A stretch of 64,000 bases of DNA from Corynebacterium afermentans subsp. afermentans. Its GTDB lineage: Bacteria; Actinomycetota; Actinomycetes; Mycobacteriales; Mycobacteriaceae. The DNA lies in the NCBI RefSeq assembly GCF_030408355.1, contig NZ_CP046606.1, positions 1,488,001 to 1,552,000 of the forward strand, read 5' to 3'. This document shows positions 9,073 through 18,678 of this stretch, in pieces. How positions within the stretch are numbered: the first letter of the stretch is position 1; the number at the start of each line of letters is the position of its first letter. A program made the position numbers and the translations under genes. Below the pieces are notes generated by a model that worked only from the letters and a program-made list of their open reading frames with translations, did no database searches and was not told the DNA's origin.

Positions 9073-9265
9073 TTTGTAAAACTCGGCGGCCGCACCGATG
9101 ATTGCCAGTCACCCGCTATGCAGCTGCATAGCGGTGGGTGGTGGTCCCTCGCAAAAGTTTATATTCTGCCGAAGTCGGCCCTCAGCCACCCACACTTACC
9201 CTCGCCTAAACCGGAAACTGTTCACAACCACCTGACGCAAAGCGCGACACGCCGAGTTTTACAAA
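9073..9265. repeat. Non-coding element with 16-bp terminal inverted repeats (MITE-like)
   Basis: TTTGTAAAACTCGGCG at 9073-9088 is repeated exactly as its complement at 9250-9265, bounding a 193-bp block without a credible reading frame. Inside is a perfect 22-base palindrome (9113-9134) whose 16-base core, CTATGCAGCTGCATAG, also occurs twice near 44.5 kb. The base composition is more AT-rich than its surroundings. It fills the gap between yraN and the DUF2469 gene. It may be a non-autonomous transposable element or a structured RNA locus. Confidence 0.6.
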
Positions 9266-9281
9266 CGGATCGCCGCGAGCA

Positions 9282-9587
9282 CTATTCCGGGAAGGTCAGG
9301 TCCGGCTTGTCCAGCTCTTCGATATTGACGTCCTTGTACGTGATCACGCGCACGTAGCGCACAAAACGCACTGCGCGGTACATGTCCCACACCCACGCGT
9401 CCGACATCAGCACCTCGTAGTAGACGTCGCCGCCGTCGGTGTGCGGGATGAGCTTGACGCCGTTGGCCAGGTAAAACCGGCGCTCAGTTTCCACCACGTA
9501 GGAGAACTGGCTGGCCACGTCCCGGTACTCGCGGTAGAGGGAAAGCTCGACGTCAGCCTCGTAGTTGTCAAGATCCTCGGCGCTCAT
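9282..9587 (-). CDS. DUF2469 family protein
   Basis: A 101-residue actinobacterial conserved protein ([20 protein letters not shown], then [17 protein letters not shown] and [18 protein letters not shown]). It is always found next to rnhB in this phylum, as far as I recall, and has no established function. It is acidic and soluble, with no membrane segment. The start chosen is the ATG whose ATGA overlaps the rnhB stop by four bases, which implies translational coupling. A start nine codons further upstream lies inside rnhB. Confidence 0.88.
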   Translation of the reverse strand: MSAEDLDNYEADVELSLYREYRDVASQFSYVVETERRFYLANGVKLIPHTDGGDVYYEVLMSDAWVWDMYRAVRFVRYVRVITYKDVNIEELDKPDLTFPE

Positions 9588-10240
9588 GCCTGCCCCTTCT
9601 TGCTGGACTGCCAATAGAAGTCGTCAGCGTCCCTGACGTTCGCATAACTATAACGGTGCTCAGGGCTCGCACCGTGGCGGCGCACCGCGTCCATGTGCAC
9701 CTTTGTCGAATACCCCTTGTGGCCCTCCAAACCGTACTGGGGAAACGCTTGGGCCATCTCGCACACCAGCCGGTCCCGGCTCACCTTCGCCAGCACGCTG
9801 GCCGCGGCGATGCAGCGGGCCGTGTAGTCGCCTCCCACCACCGGCAGTTGGGGTGAAGGAAGTCCGGGGATACGGAAGGCGTCGATAAGCACGTAGCCCG
9901 GTGTAACCGAAAGCCCCGCGATGGCGCGGCGCGCGCCGTCAATGTTGGCGTGCTGGATCCCGCGGCGGTCGATCTCGGCCGCGGAGATATGCACCACCGA
10001 GTACGCCACCGCGGCGTTTTTCACCGCGTCGAAGAGCGCGTCGCGCTTGCGGGCGGTGAGTTTCTTGGAATCCGTCAGCTCCTCCAACGCCGGCTGCGGT
10101 GCTGTCGGCAGCACGCACGCAGCGATGGTGATGGGGCCGAAACATGCTCCGCGGCCGGCTTCGTCCACCCCCGCCACCGGGCCGAAGCCCGCCTTGTCTA
10201 AAGCGACCTCGTAGGTGCGCAGCTGCTTTAAGCGCCGCAC
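9584..10240 (-). CDS. rnhB: Ribonuclease HII
   Basis: A 218-residue RNase HII that cuts RNA in RNA-DNA hybrids and removes misincorporated ribonucleotides. Active-site carboxylates are visible in [13 protein letters not shown] (Asp26, Glu27), with [11 protein letters not shown] and the later [19 protein letters not shown] and [13 protein letters not shown] are typical C-terminal motifs. Length is normal. It starts four bases after the lepB stop, so lepB-rnhB-DUF2469 look like one operon. Confidence 0.96.
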   Translation of the reverse strand: MRRLKQLRTYEVALDKAGFGPVAGVDEAGRGACFGPITIAACVLPTAPQPALEELTDSKKLTARKRDALFDAVKNAAVAYSVVHISAAEIDRRGIQHANIDGARRAIAGLSVTPGYVLIDAFRIPGLPSPQLPVVGGDYTARCIAAASVLAKVSRDRLVCEMAQAFPQYGLEGHKGYSTKVHMDAVRRHGASPEHRYSYANVRDADDFYWQSSKKGQA

Positions 10241-10244
10241 GAGC

Positions 10245-11078
10245 CTACTGCTGGATGTCCGGGTCGCTCACGCCCTGCATGCGATTGATCGGGAACACCA
10301 CAGCCTCGACCTTGCCGCGAATGTTTTCTTCCGGGATGGTGCCCTGGAACTGGTCGCCGATGTGCGCGCGCGAGTCCAGGGAGTTGGTGCGGTTATCGCC
10401 CATCATGAAGTAGTTGCCCTCCGGCACCGTCACAGGGCCGAAGAAGGGCCCGCCGCAAGCGTCGGAACCCGTGGATTCATCCACCGGGTAGAAGTTCGGC
10501 TGCAGGGTGTAGGACTGGTCGACCGGCTGGCCGTCCACCATGATCGCCGGGTCCCCCGCCTGGCAGGACACCGTCTGGCCACCGGTGGCAATGATGCGCT
10601 TGACCAGGGTGTTCTCGTCCTTCGGCACCAGCCCCACCCAGGAGCCGACCTCCTGCATCCCGCGGATAACCGGGTTGGAGGAACGGTTGGAGTCGAAGCC
10701 CGTGTTCCAGGAATCGGTGCCAGCGAAGACGATCACGTCGCCCGGCTCCGGGTCGGAGAAGTAGTAGCTGACCTTCTCCACGAAGATGCGGTCGCCGGAG
10801 CCGGATTCGCCGTGCAGCGTGGGCTCCATGGAGGCGGACGGGATGACGTAGAGGCGGCCGATAAACGTCTGGATCACAAACATGATCAGCAGCGTCAGCA
10901 CCACCACGACCGGAATTTCCACGTACCAGGGAAGCTCCTTTTTCTCCTCTGGCTCGTCCGCGGCCGGCTGCTGCGCAACCGGGGCTGCGTCACGGCGCGG
11001 CTCGGCGGCGTAGGGGTTGTGGGGCTGTGCAGGCTGGGAAGCGGAAGGCTCGCCTGCGGATCCGTTCACGTTGGTCAC
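10245..11078 (-). CDS. lepB: Signal peptidase I
   Basis: A type I signal peptidase (277 residues) that removes signal peptides from exported proteins at the membrane. A Pro/Ala-rich cytoplasmic N-terminus is followed by one membrane segment (about residues 54-73). The Ser-Lys dyad is Ser83 in [10 protein letters not shown] and Lys160 in [10 protein letters not shown], and the box [15 protein letters not shown] is present. The start used is the GTG at 11076-11078. Frame extension to 11150 would begin inside the rplS terminator and is rejected. A second GTG three codons later is possible. Confidence 0.9.
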   Translation of the reverse strand: MTNVNGSAGEPSASQPAQPHNPYAAEPRRDAAPVAQQPAADEPEEKKELPWYVEIPVVVVLTLLIMFVIQTFIGRLYVIPSASMEPTLHGESGSGDRIFVEKVSYYFSDPEPGDVIVFAGTDSWNTGFDSNRSSNPVIRGMQEVGSWVGLVPKDENTLVKRIIATGGQTVSCQAGDPAIMVDGQPVDQSYTLQPNFYPVDESTGSDACGGPFFGPVTVPEGNYFMMGDNRTNSLDSRAHIGDQFQGTIPEENIRGKVEAVVFPINRMQGVSDPDIQQ

Positions 11079-11117
11079 TCGGGATACGTTAGCACCGCGG
11101 GAGTCGTCGACAAGCAA

Positions 11118-11151
11118 AGTGCCCCGCCCGAGCGAACTCGGACGGGGCACT
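11118..11151 (-). terminator. Rho-independent terminator of rplS
   Basis: AGTGCCCCGCCCGAG at 11118-11132 pairs with 11137-11151 over 15 bases with one mismatch and a CGAA loop. On the minus strand it is followed by TTTGCTTG. It sits just downstream of rplS, so lepB probably has its own promoter or relies on read-through. Confidence 0.8.
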
Positions 11152-11165
11152 GTGGCGCGCTGAAA

Positions 11166-11513
11166 CTAGCGACGCTCCTTGATGCGGGCAGCCTTGCCGC
11201 GCAGGTTGCGCATGTAGTACAGCTTGGCGCGGCGAACGTCGCCCTTGCGCACAACCTCGATCTTCTCCAGGTTCGGGGAGTGCACCGGGAAGGTACGCTC
11301 AACCGCGATACCGAAGGAGACCTTACGCACGGTGAAGGTCTCGCGGATGCCGTCGCCCTGGCGGCGGACCACAAAGCCGGTGAAGACCTGCGTACGGGTC
11401 ACAGAACCCTCGATAACCTTGACGTGGACGTCGAGGGTGTCGCCCGGGCGGAAGTCCGGGATGTCGTCGCGCAGCTGGCCTGCGTCGACAAGATCAATGA
11501 TGCCGTTGCTCAT
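11166..11513 (-). CDS. rplS: 50S ribosomal protein L19
   Basis: A 115-residue L19 at the 30S-50S interface of the ribosome. Conserved segments are [37 protein letters not shown], and [35 protein letters not shown]. Length is typical. On the minus strand GAAAGGATT precedes the start by a few bases. The roughly 110-base gap to tex may hold its promoter and leader. No clear leader structure was identified. Confidence 0.97.
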   Translation of the reverse strand: MSNGIIDLVDAGQLRDDIPDFRPGDTLDVHVKVIEGSVTRTQVFTGFVVRRQGDGIRETFTVRKVSFGIAVERTFPVHSPNLEKIEVVRKGDVRRAKLYYMRNLRGKAARIKERR

Positions 11514-11627
11514 GAAAGCAATCCTTTACGTGTTCGGACAGAGGACCCTGGCGGCACTTCCCCATCCGGGGCGCTCGGCCGGTTCATGTCGATTACAAGA
11601 ACCTGCAGCATTTTACATATGTGCCGG

Positions 11628-13898
<2,271 letters not shown>

Positions 13899-13934
13899 TC
13901 GGGCGAGTCTAGTCGCGGGCCTGTTGCGCCAGCG

Positions 13935-14139
13935 CTACAGCAGCACCTGCGCCAGCATTGAGCCCACCACACAGGAGGTGAACACCGAGATCGCGCCCGG
14001 GGTTGTGCGCGGCGAAGAACGTGTCCGCCATCCACGCCACGCCGAAGACCGAGAACACTGCCGTCAGGCCGGATTTTAACGCGGATGTCGGGGCGAGCAC
14101 TGACGCGAGGAGGGGTCCTGTCTTACGCATGCAACGCAC
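13935..14139 (-). pseudogene. Remnant of a DcuA/DcuB-type C4-dicarboxylate transporter
   Basis: The minus strand encodes SALKSGLTAVFSVFGVAWMADTFF in one frame, then NPGAISVFTSCVVGSMLAQVLL and a stop in a second frame. From memory, the first piece resembles the segment STFKAGMSACICILGVAWLGDTF of E. coli DcuA, and the second resembles the extreme C-terminus of the same protein. The two pieces lie far apart in the real transporter, so an internal deletion plus a frameshift is inferred. No intact start region or N-terminal half is present. It lies in the tex-trmD gap. The following 60 bases are unusually AT-rich. Confidence 0.5.
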
Positions 14140-14205
14140 CCAAGTGTATTGCCCGATTGGTCAGACCTTTAAATTTCCAGAGGGTAATGTTGCCCACCAG
14201 ATAAG

Positions 14206-15270
14206 TTAAACCTCTTTAGTCTGGCCGGACTGATAAGCCCCAGGTGGCAGCGCGTTTCCCACCGCCCGCGTGGCCTCCTCGAGCGCGAGCGCGGTGCGCC
14301 CGGCGACGGTGAGCGTATCCCCCTCCAGCGTGATCTCGGGGTCGCGGTAGCCAGCCTTCTTCAATGCCCTGCGCAATTGCTTGACGACGATCCGCGTCGC
14401 CCCGTCCACCCACACCGTCGTAAGCACGTCGCGTGCGTCCAACATGAACCGGTCGTCCTCGCTCAGATGAGTCTGCTCCAGCAGCTCAGGGCGGACCTCG
14501 CGCGTGCGCTTCAAGGACTGCTCCCTACGCCAGGCCTCCACCTTGGCGTGGTCGCCGGAGGTGAGCACCGCCGGCGCCTCAAGCCCGCGCCACACGCGCG
14601 GCTTGGTGTAGCTCGGGCCCTCGAGCAGACCGTCGGAGAAGCTGTCGTCCTCGTGGCTTTCGGTGTTGCCCAGCACGCCCGGGATCAGGCGCGTGACCGC
14701 TTCCGCAATGACCAAGACGGCAACCTCGCCGCCAATGAGCACATAGTCGCCGATGGAGACCTCGCGCACGCGGTAGCGCTTCTTCGCATCCTCGAAGACG
14801 CGCTGGTCGATGCCCTCGTAGCGCCCGCAAGCGAACACGATGTGCTCCTCGCGCGACCACGCCTGCGCGTCCTGCTGGGTGAAGGGCTTGCCCGCCGGGG
14901 TGGGCACGAGCAACAGCGGCTTGCTGCTGTCCTCGCCGCCTTCGTATGGACGGGGCGCGACCTCGTGGACGTCGTCGTGGCGCAGCTTGTCGTTGCGGTG
15001 CGCGGCGGCGGTGTCGAGGGATGTTCCGGGGCGGCCCTTGGCGACGTCGTCAAGCGCAGGCCCCCACACCTCCGGCTTCATCACCATGCCCGGTCCCCCG
15101 CCCAGCGGCGGGGCGTCCACGGATTTGTGGTTGCCGGTGGCCCAGTCGCGCAGGTCGTGTACGCCCACCGACAGGATCCCTTGCTCGATCGCCTTGCCCA
15201 GCAGCGCCTGGCGCAGCGGGTCGAGGTACTCGGGAAAGATGGTGACGACGTCGAGGCGCAGCTTAGACAT
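14206..15270 (-). CDS. trmD: tRNA (guanine-N1)-methyltransferase with extra segments
   Basis: TrmD methylates G37 of tRNAs next to the anticodon, preventing frameshifts. Core motifs are LDVVTIFPEYL at the start, APPLGGGPGMVMKPE, VFACGRYEGIDQR, and the SAM knot SIGDYVLIGGEVAVLVIAEAV. At 354 residues it is clearly longer than the usual 230-280. An insert of about 40 residues (79-118, acidic and His-rich) splits the knot domain, and about 80 residues (from 275) extend past the normal end. The start at 15268-15270 overlaps rimM by eight bases. Confidence 0.95.
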   Translation of the reverse strand: MSKLRLDVVTIFPEYLDPLRQALLGKAIEQGILSVGVHDLRDWATGNHKSVDAPPLGGGPGMVMKPEVWGPALDDVAKGRPGTSLDTAAAHRNDKLRHDDVHEVAPRPYEGGEDSSKPLLLVPTPAGKPFTQQDAQAWSREEHIVFACGRYEGIDQRVFEDAKKRYRVREVSIGDYVLIGGEVAVLVIAEAVTRLIPGVLGNTESHEDDSFSDGLLEGPSYTKPRVWRGLEAPAVLTSGDHAKVEAWRREQSLKRTREVRPELLEQTHLSEDDRFMLDARDVLTTVWVDGATRIVVKQLRRALKKAGYRDPEITLEGDTLTVAGRTALALEEATRAVGNALPPGAYQSGQTKEV

Positions 15271-15763
15271 CAAGCAAGCCCTCGGGCGGGGTGATGGTGA
15301 GGTAGCCCGCCTCCGTGTCGAGCTCCGGGACAAAGTCCATCACGAACGGGACCATGACGTCCTTGCCGTCGTAGTCGATCTCCAGGATCTTCCGGTTCGG
15401 CGCATCCATCACGCCGGTGACCTCGCCGACCTCTTCGCCCTCGTGCCGCACCTTCAAGCCAATAAGCTCGTGGTTGTAGTACTCGTCCGAGTCTTCTTCA
15501 CGCTCGAGAGGCTCGGCGAAGAACTTCATGCCGCGCAAGCTGTCGGCGGCAGTGCGGTCCGGCACCTCCTCGAAGCTGACCAGCAGGCGCTTCTGGTGCG
15601 GGCGCACCGTCTTGACGGTCAACTCCCGCTCCTTGCCCGCCTGGCGGCCGGTCAGCACAGCGCCGACGACGATGTGCTCCTCCGACTCGTCCGCCAGCAA
15701 CTCGACGGCAACCTCACCTTTCACGCCGTGGGACTTGACCACTCGGCCGATCTGCAGCTCCAT
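15263..15763 (-). CDS. rimM: 16S rRNA processing protein RimM
   Basis: A 166-residue RimM, a maturation factor for the 3' domain of 16S rRNA that binds S19. The N-terminal barrel MELQIGRVVKSHGVKGEVAVE and the PRC-barrel domain with ELIGLKVRHEGEEVGEVTGVMD and KDVMVPFVMDFVPELD are clear. Its stop overlaps the trmD start, the usual rimM-trmD coupling. The normal upstream partner rpsP is now about 2 kb away because an IS30 element lies in between. Confidence 0.95.
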   Translation of the reverse strand: MELQIGRVVKSHGVKGEVAVELLADESEEHIVVGAVLTGRQAGKERELTVKTVRPHQKRLLVSFEEVPDRTAADSLRGMKFFAEPLEREEDSDEYYNHELIGLKVRHEGEEVGEVTGVMDAPNRKILEIDYDGKDVMVPFVMDFVPELDTEAGYLTITPPEGLLDV

Positions 15764-15900
15764 GGGTGATTACGGTAGCAGGCCACGGGTTTGCCGAGCG
15801 TTCCTGGCTGCGCCACATCCCCCTGCGCCGCCTCCCTCTACGCCACCTCCGCAGACCCTGGGAGGCTCATCCTGGGAATGGCCAATTTTTGCGGGCGGGA

Positions 15901-17562
15901 TCAAGCGGTTAATGCGCCACGATTGAATATTTGCTGGAGTATCTCACGTGGGGTTGCTCCGCCGAGGACTTGTCGTGGTGTGTCGTTGAGTTCGTCTTGT
16001 ACCCAGGCGACGTGCTCGGGGGTTACTTCGGCGAAGTCGGTGCCCTTTTTGTAGAAGCGGCGGCGGATCTCACCGTTGGTGTTCTCGTTGGTCGGCCGCT
16101 GCCACGGCGCGTGCGGATCGCAAAAGTACACCTCGCAGCCGTCTTTGATGCGCACACGTGCGGTTTCAGCCATTTCCACGCCTTGATCCCAGGTGATGGT
16201 CTTGAGCTGTTCAGCGTTGAGGTCTTTGACCATCTGCTGGATCGTTTCAATCACCGTCATCGATGTGTGTTCGGTGGGCAGATGACCAAGCAGGGTGTAG
16301 CGGCTGGTGCGCTCCACCAGGGTAATCAGCGCGCTTTTGCCGCCGGTGCCGATAACAAGATCGCCTTCCCAGTGCCCGGGGATTGCCCGGTCGTCAGCCT
16401 CTGGGCTGCGCTTGGTGATTTCAGCACCTTTGATCCACGGCTTACCGGTGAGCACACCGGCATTACGGGGCCGGGCTTTTCGCCGCTTGCCGCCGCGGAT
16501 GAGCACATCTTGGGTCTTCATCACCGCTTCAAGCTCGGCGCGCAAGCTGCCTTTGCCCTGGATGTACAAGGCACTGTAGATCGCTTCGTGGGAAATACGC
16601 ATGCTTTCATCATCGGCGAAAGCATGCTGAAGCCACACACTGATGCGCCCGGGCGACCACCGGCGGGCAAGACACGTCACCACCACAGCACGAAGTGCCG
16701 GGTTGTCGTCAAGCTTGCGCACCTTCGGCCGGCACGCACGCGCCTTGGCGCCCAGGCCGGCTTGCCGGGCGTTGTAGTACACCGTGGCCTCACCGTCTTC
16801 GCCGACAACTTCCCACCCGTTGCGGGCGATTTCCCGGCTGATCACGCTGTGGTGGCGCCCCAGCAGCGTTGCGATCTGCCTGGCTGACATTCCCTGGCTG
16901 CACCCATGTTGGATCGTCAGGCGGTCTTCATACGACAGTCGGACCCCGCGGCCGACTTTCACACGGTCCTCGGCATAGTCGGCAGGCGCGTGGCCTGCTT
17001 GCGTTTTCATTGGTGCTGGCACGGAATCAACTTTGCTGTGTGCAGGTGGTTTTACCGTGCAAGCCTCCGGCGTGTCCGCGCGCTGTGACGCATCACGGTT
17101 TCCGCCCGCCTTCTCCTGGCGTGCTTGCTGCACCCAGCGATACACCGAATTGGCAGACCGGTCGAACGCCGCCGCGACCTTGTCAACCGGCTCACCAGCC
17201 AGCACCCGTGCGACCGCGTCAGCTTTCTGCTGCGGGGTGATGCGGGGCTTTTGCTGCAGTTCGGTGAGCACACCGACTTTCGCCAACCGCTGGTACAACG
17301 CCCCTGGTGACATGCCTAACGTCGCAGCCGCATCCGGTACCGACATACCTGAAGCCACCAGCGCCACCGCCTCGTCGATGAGTTGGTCACGTGCACGTGC
17401 CAACGCCTTCTTCGGTGGGAGTGCGCCTGCTTGCTTGACCCATTCATAAACCGTGGCCTCTGCCACACCGGCCTCACGTGCAATCTCGCCGACATCATCG
17501 CCTGCAACAAGCCGCGCCACAGAAGTAGCCTTCACATCTTTCGGAGTCCAACGACCAGCCAC
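15901..17562 (-). CDS. IS30-family transposase
   Basis: A transposase of about 553 residues. The N-terminal half has three helix-turn-helix-like repeats (AREAGVAEATVYEWVKQAG, AATLGMSPGALYQRLAKVG, AAFDRSANSVYRWVQQARQ), then the IS30 helix-turn-helix (LSYEDRLTIQHGCSQGMSA). The DDE catalytic core is intact: GHWEGDLVIGTGG (Asp), ITWDQGVEMA (Asp) and NENTNGEIRRRF (Glu). The chosen start is a GTG with GGAGG five bases upstream. An in-frame ATG nine codons earlier lies in the terminal repeat. The stop codon falls just outside the left inverted repeat, so the last codons are read into flanking DNA. Confidence 0.93.
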   Translation of the reverse strand: MAGRWTPKDVKATSVARLVAGDDVGEIAREAGVAEATVYEWVKQAGALPPKKALARARDQLIDEAVALVASGMSVPDAAATLGMSPGALYQRLAKVGVLTELQQKPRITPQQKADAVARVLAGEPVDKVAAAFDRSANSVYRWVQQARQEKAGGNRDASQRADTPEACTVKPPAHSKVDSVPAPMKTQAGHAPADYAEDRVKVGRGVRLSYEDRLTIQHGCSQGMSARQIATLLGRHHSVISREIARNGWEVVGEDGEATVYYNARQAGLGAKARACRPKVRKLDDNPALRAVVVTCLARRWSPGRISVWLQHAFADDESMRISHEAIYSALYIQGKGSLRAELEAVMKTQDVLIRGGKRRKARPRNAGVLTGKPWIKGAEITKRSPEADDRAIPGHWEGDLVIGTGGKSALITLVERTSRYTLLGHLPTEHTSMTVIETIQQMVKDLNAEQLKTITWDQGVEMAETARVRIKDGCEVYFCDPHAPWQRPTNENTNGEIRRRFYKKGTDFAEVTPEHVAWVQDELNDTPRQVLGGATPREILQQIFNRGALTA

Positions 17563-17594
17563 AACAACCTCCAAGTCGAGGTGGCGCATTCACC
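15907..17594. mobile_element. IS30-family insertion sequence
   Basis: An element of about 1.69 kb with imperfect terminal inverted repeats: GGTTAATGCGCCAC at 15907-15920, and at 17581-17594 the complement of GGTGAATGCGCCAC (13 of 14 match). It carries a single intact transposase on the minus strand. No convincing target duplication is seen in the flanks. It lies in the rpsP-rimM gap and breaks the usual rpsP-rimM-trmD operon without interrupting a gene. Confidence 0.85.
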
Positions 17595-17717
17595 CACTGA
17601 CAACTCCGCGCGAACCCAGGCTCTGGATCCCAGGGTATGCGTGCGGCCAGTCCGTCAAGCGGCTGGCTGGTGCGGGGCAAGGCGGGGTGGAACTCACCGA
17701 ACCCCACCAACACGAAA

Positions 17718-17750
17718 CCCCCGCTGCGCACGCGGTGTGTGCAACGGGGG
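17718..17750 (-). terminator. Terminator hairpin of rpsP
   Basis: CCCCCGCTGCGCAC (17718-17731) pairs with 17737-17750 over 14 bases with one mismatch and one wobble pair, and the loop is GCGGT. On the minus strand it is followed by TTTCG. It ends the rpsP transcript, so rimM-trmD downstream of the insertion sequence needs another promoter. Confidence 0.7.
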
Positions 17751-17773
17751 GTTCGTCGAGAAGCGAAGAGTGC

Positions 17774-18295
17774 TTAGTTCTCCTCAGCTTCAGCGTCCTC
17801 GGAAGCCTCGGCTTCAGCGTCCTCGGCGGACTCGCCCTCAGCCTCAGCGGCCTCAGCCTCGGCAGCAGCGGCGGCCTCAGCGGCCTCCTTTGCCTCAGCC
17901 TCTTCCTTGGCCTTCTTGCGCTTCTCGGTGATGGCCTCAGCGGTCGGGCCGTTCTTGGCCTCCTCCAGAGCCTGGTTGAACAGGTCGAGCTTGGACGGCT
18001 TCTCCTCTGCGGTCTTGAGGGTGCCCTCAGCGCCGTCGAGGCCCTTGTGCTTCTGCCAGTCGCCGGTCACCTTCAGCAGTGCCATCACCGGCTCGGTCGG
18101 CTGCGCGCCGACACCCAGCCAGTACTGAGCGCGCTCGGAATCGATGCGGATGAGCGACGGCTCTTCCTTCGGGTGGTAGATGCCGATGTTCTCGATGACG
18201 GCACCGTCGCGACGGGTGCGGGCGTCAGCGATGACGACGCGGTACTGCGCGTTGCGGATCTTGCCAACGCGCTGCAGCTTGATCTTTACAGCCAT
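17774..18295 (-). CDS. rpsP: 30S ribosomal protein S16
   Basis: S16, a small-subunit assembly protein. The conserved core is residues 1-85 ([20 protein letters not shown], then [20 protein letters not shown] and [20 protein letters not shown]). The remaining half is an actinobacterial extension ending in about 45 residues rich in Ala and Glu, giving 173 residues in all. On the minus strand AAGGAAG precedes the ATG by six bases. The Ala/Glu tail resembles that of S2 in this window. Confidence 0.95.
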   Translation of the reverse strand: MAVKIKLQRVGKIRNAQYRVVIADARTRRDGAVIENIGIYHPKEEPSLIRIDSERAQYWLGVGAQPTEPVMALLKVTGDWQKHKGLDGAEGTLKTAEEKPSKLDLFNQALEEAKNGPTAEAITEKRKKAKEEAEAKEAAEAAAAAEAEAAEAEGESAEDAEAEASEDAEAEEN

Positions 18296-18678
18296 GATGT
18301 ACTTCCTTGTAGGTCACTGGGCAGTGCAGACACTCGCCACTTATCGACGAGCCGGTTCAACCCTTCTTATTTACCCTGCGCGTGCCTGGCCGGGCGACCT
18401 GCCTCGTTTAGTGCGAGGTACAAGACGGATCCGGCGCGTACGCAGTTATGGACTTGTCGTGCCTGGCGCGCATACACGCCGGACAGCCCGTGATACTTTA
18501 CGCGCGCTATCCCCAGGTTCCAAAACACGCGTCCGGTTTTAGCGTTCCGCATCCGCGCGAGTCTGGTTCGGTCCCGCGCGTTGGGGGCGGTATTGTCCTT
18601 AACCGCTTGTGACGATACTCGGCGACGATAGACGGCACAGCGCAGCAAGGCACACGACAAGACGGGTTGGAGAAACGG
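18296..18678. other. Divergent intergenic region between rpsP and the acyltransferase
   Basis: No gene is supported here. It should hold two outward promoters. For the plus strand TTGTCC (18593-18598) and GATACT (18614-18619) are a weak pair with a short 15-base spacer. A small hairpin, CCTCG/CGAGG, is at 18402-18418. No tRNA or known RNA fold was recognised. Confidence 0.4.

Noticed and set aside
13909..14139. A 76-codon protein as an intact small membrane protein
   Set aside because: The second half of that frame is hydrophilic and unlike a membrane helix, while the neighbouring frame gives a plausible transporter C-terminus. A frameshifted remnant is the better reading.
15870..15900. Similarity between GGCCAATTTTTGCGGGC left of the IS element and GCCATTTTTCGCCGGG near 20953
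   Set aside because: The match is short and gapped, and without other copies a repeat family cannot be supported.
15895..17605. Target-site duplication of the IS30 element
   Set aside because: The bases outside the two inverted repeats (CAAGC and CACTG) do not match, and the exact ends are uncertain, so no duplication is claimed.
18560..18580. GGTTCGGTCCC resembling a tRNA T-loop
   Set aside because: No acceptor stem, anticodon arm or matching CCA end could be built around it.
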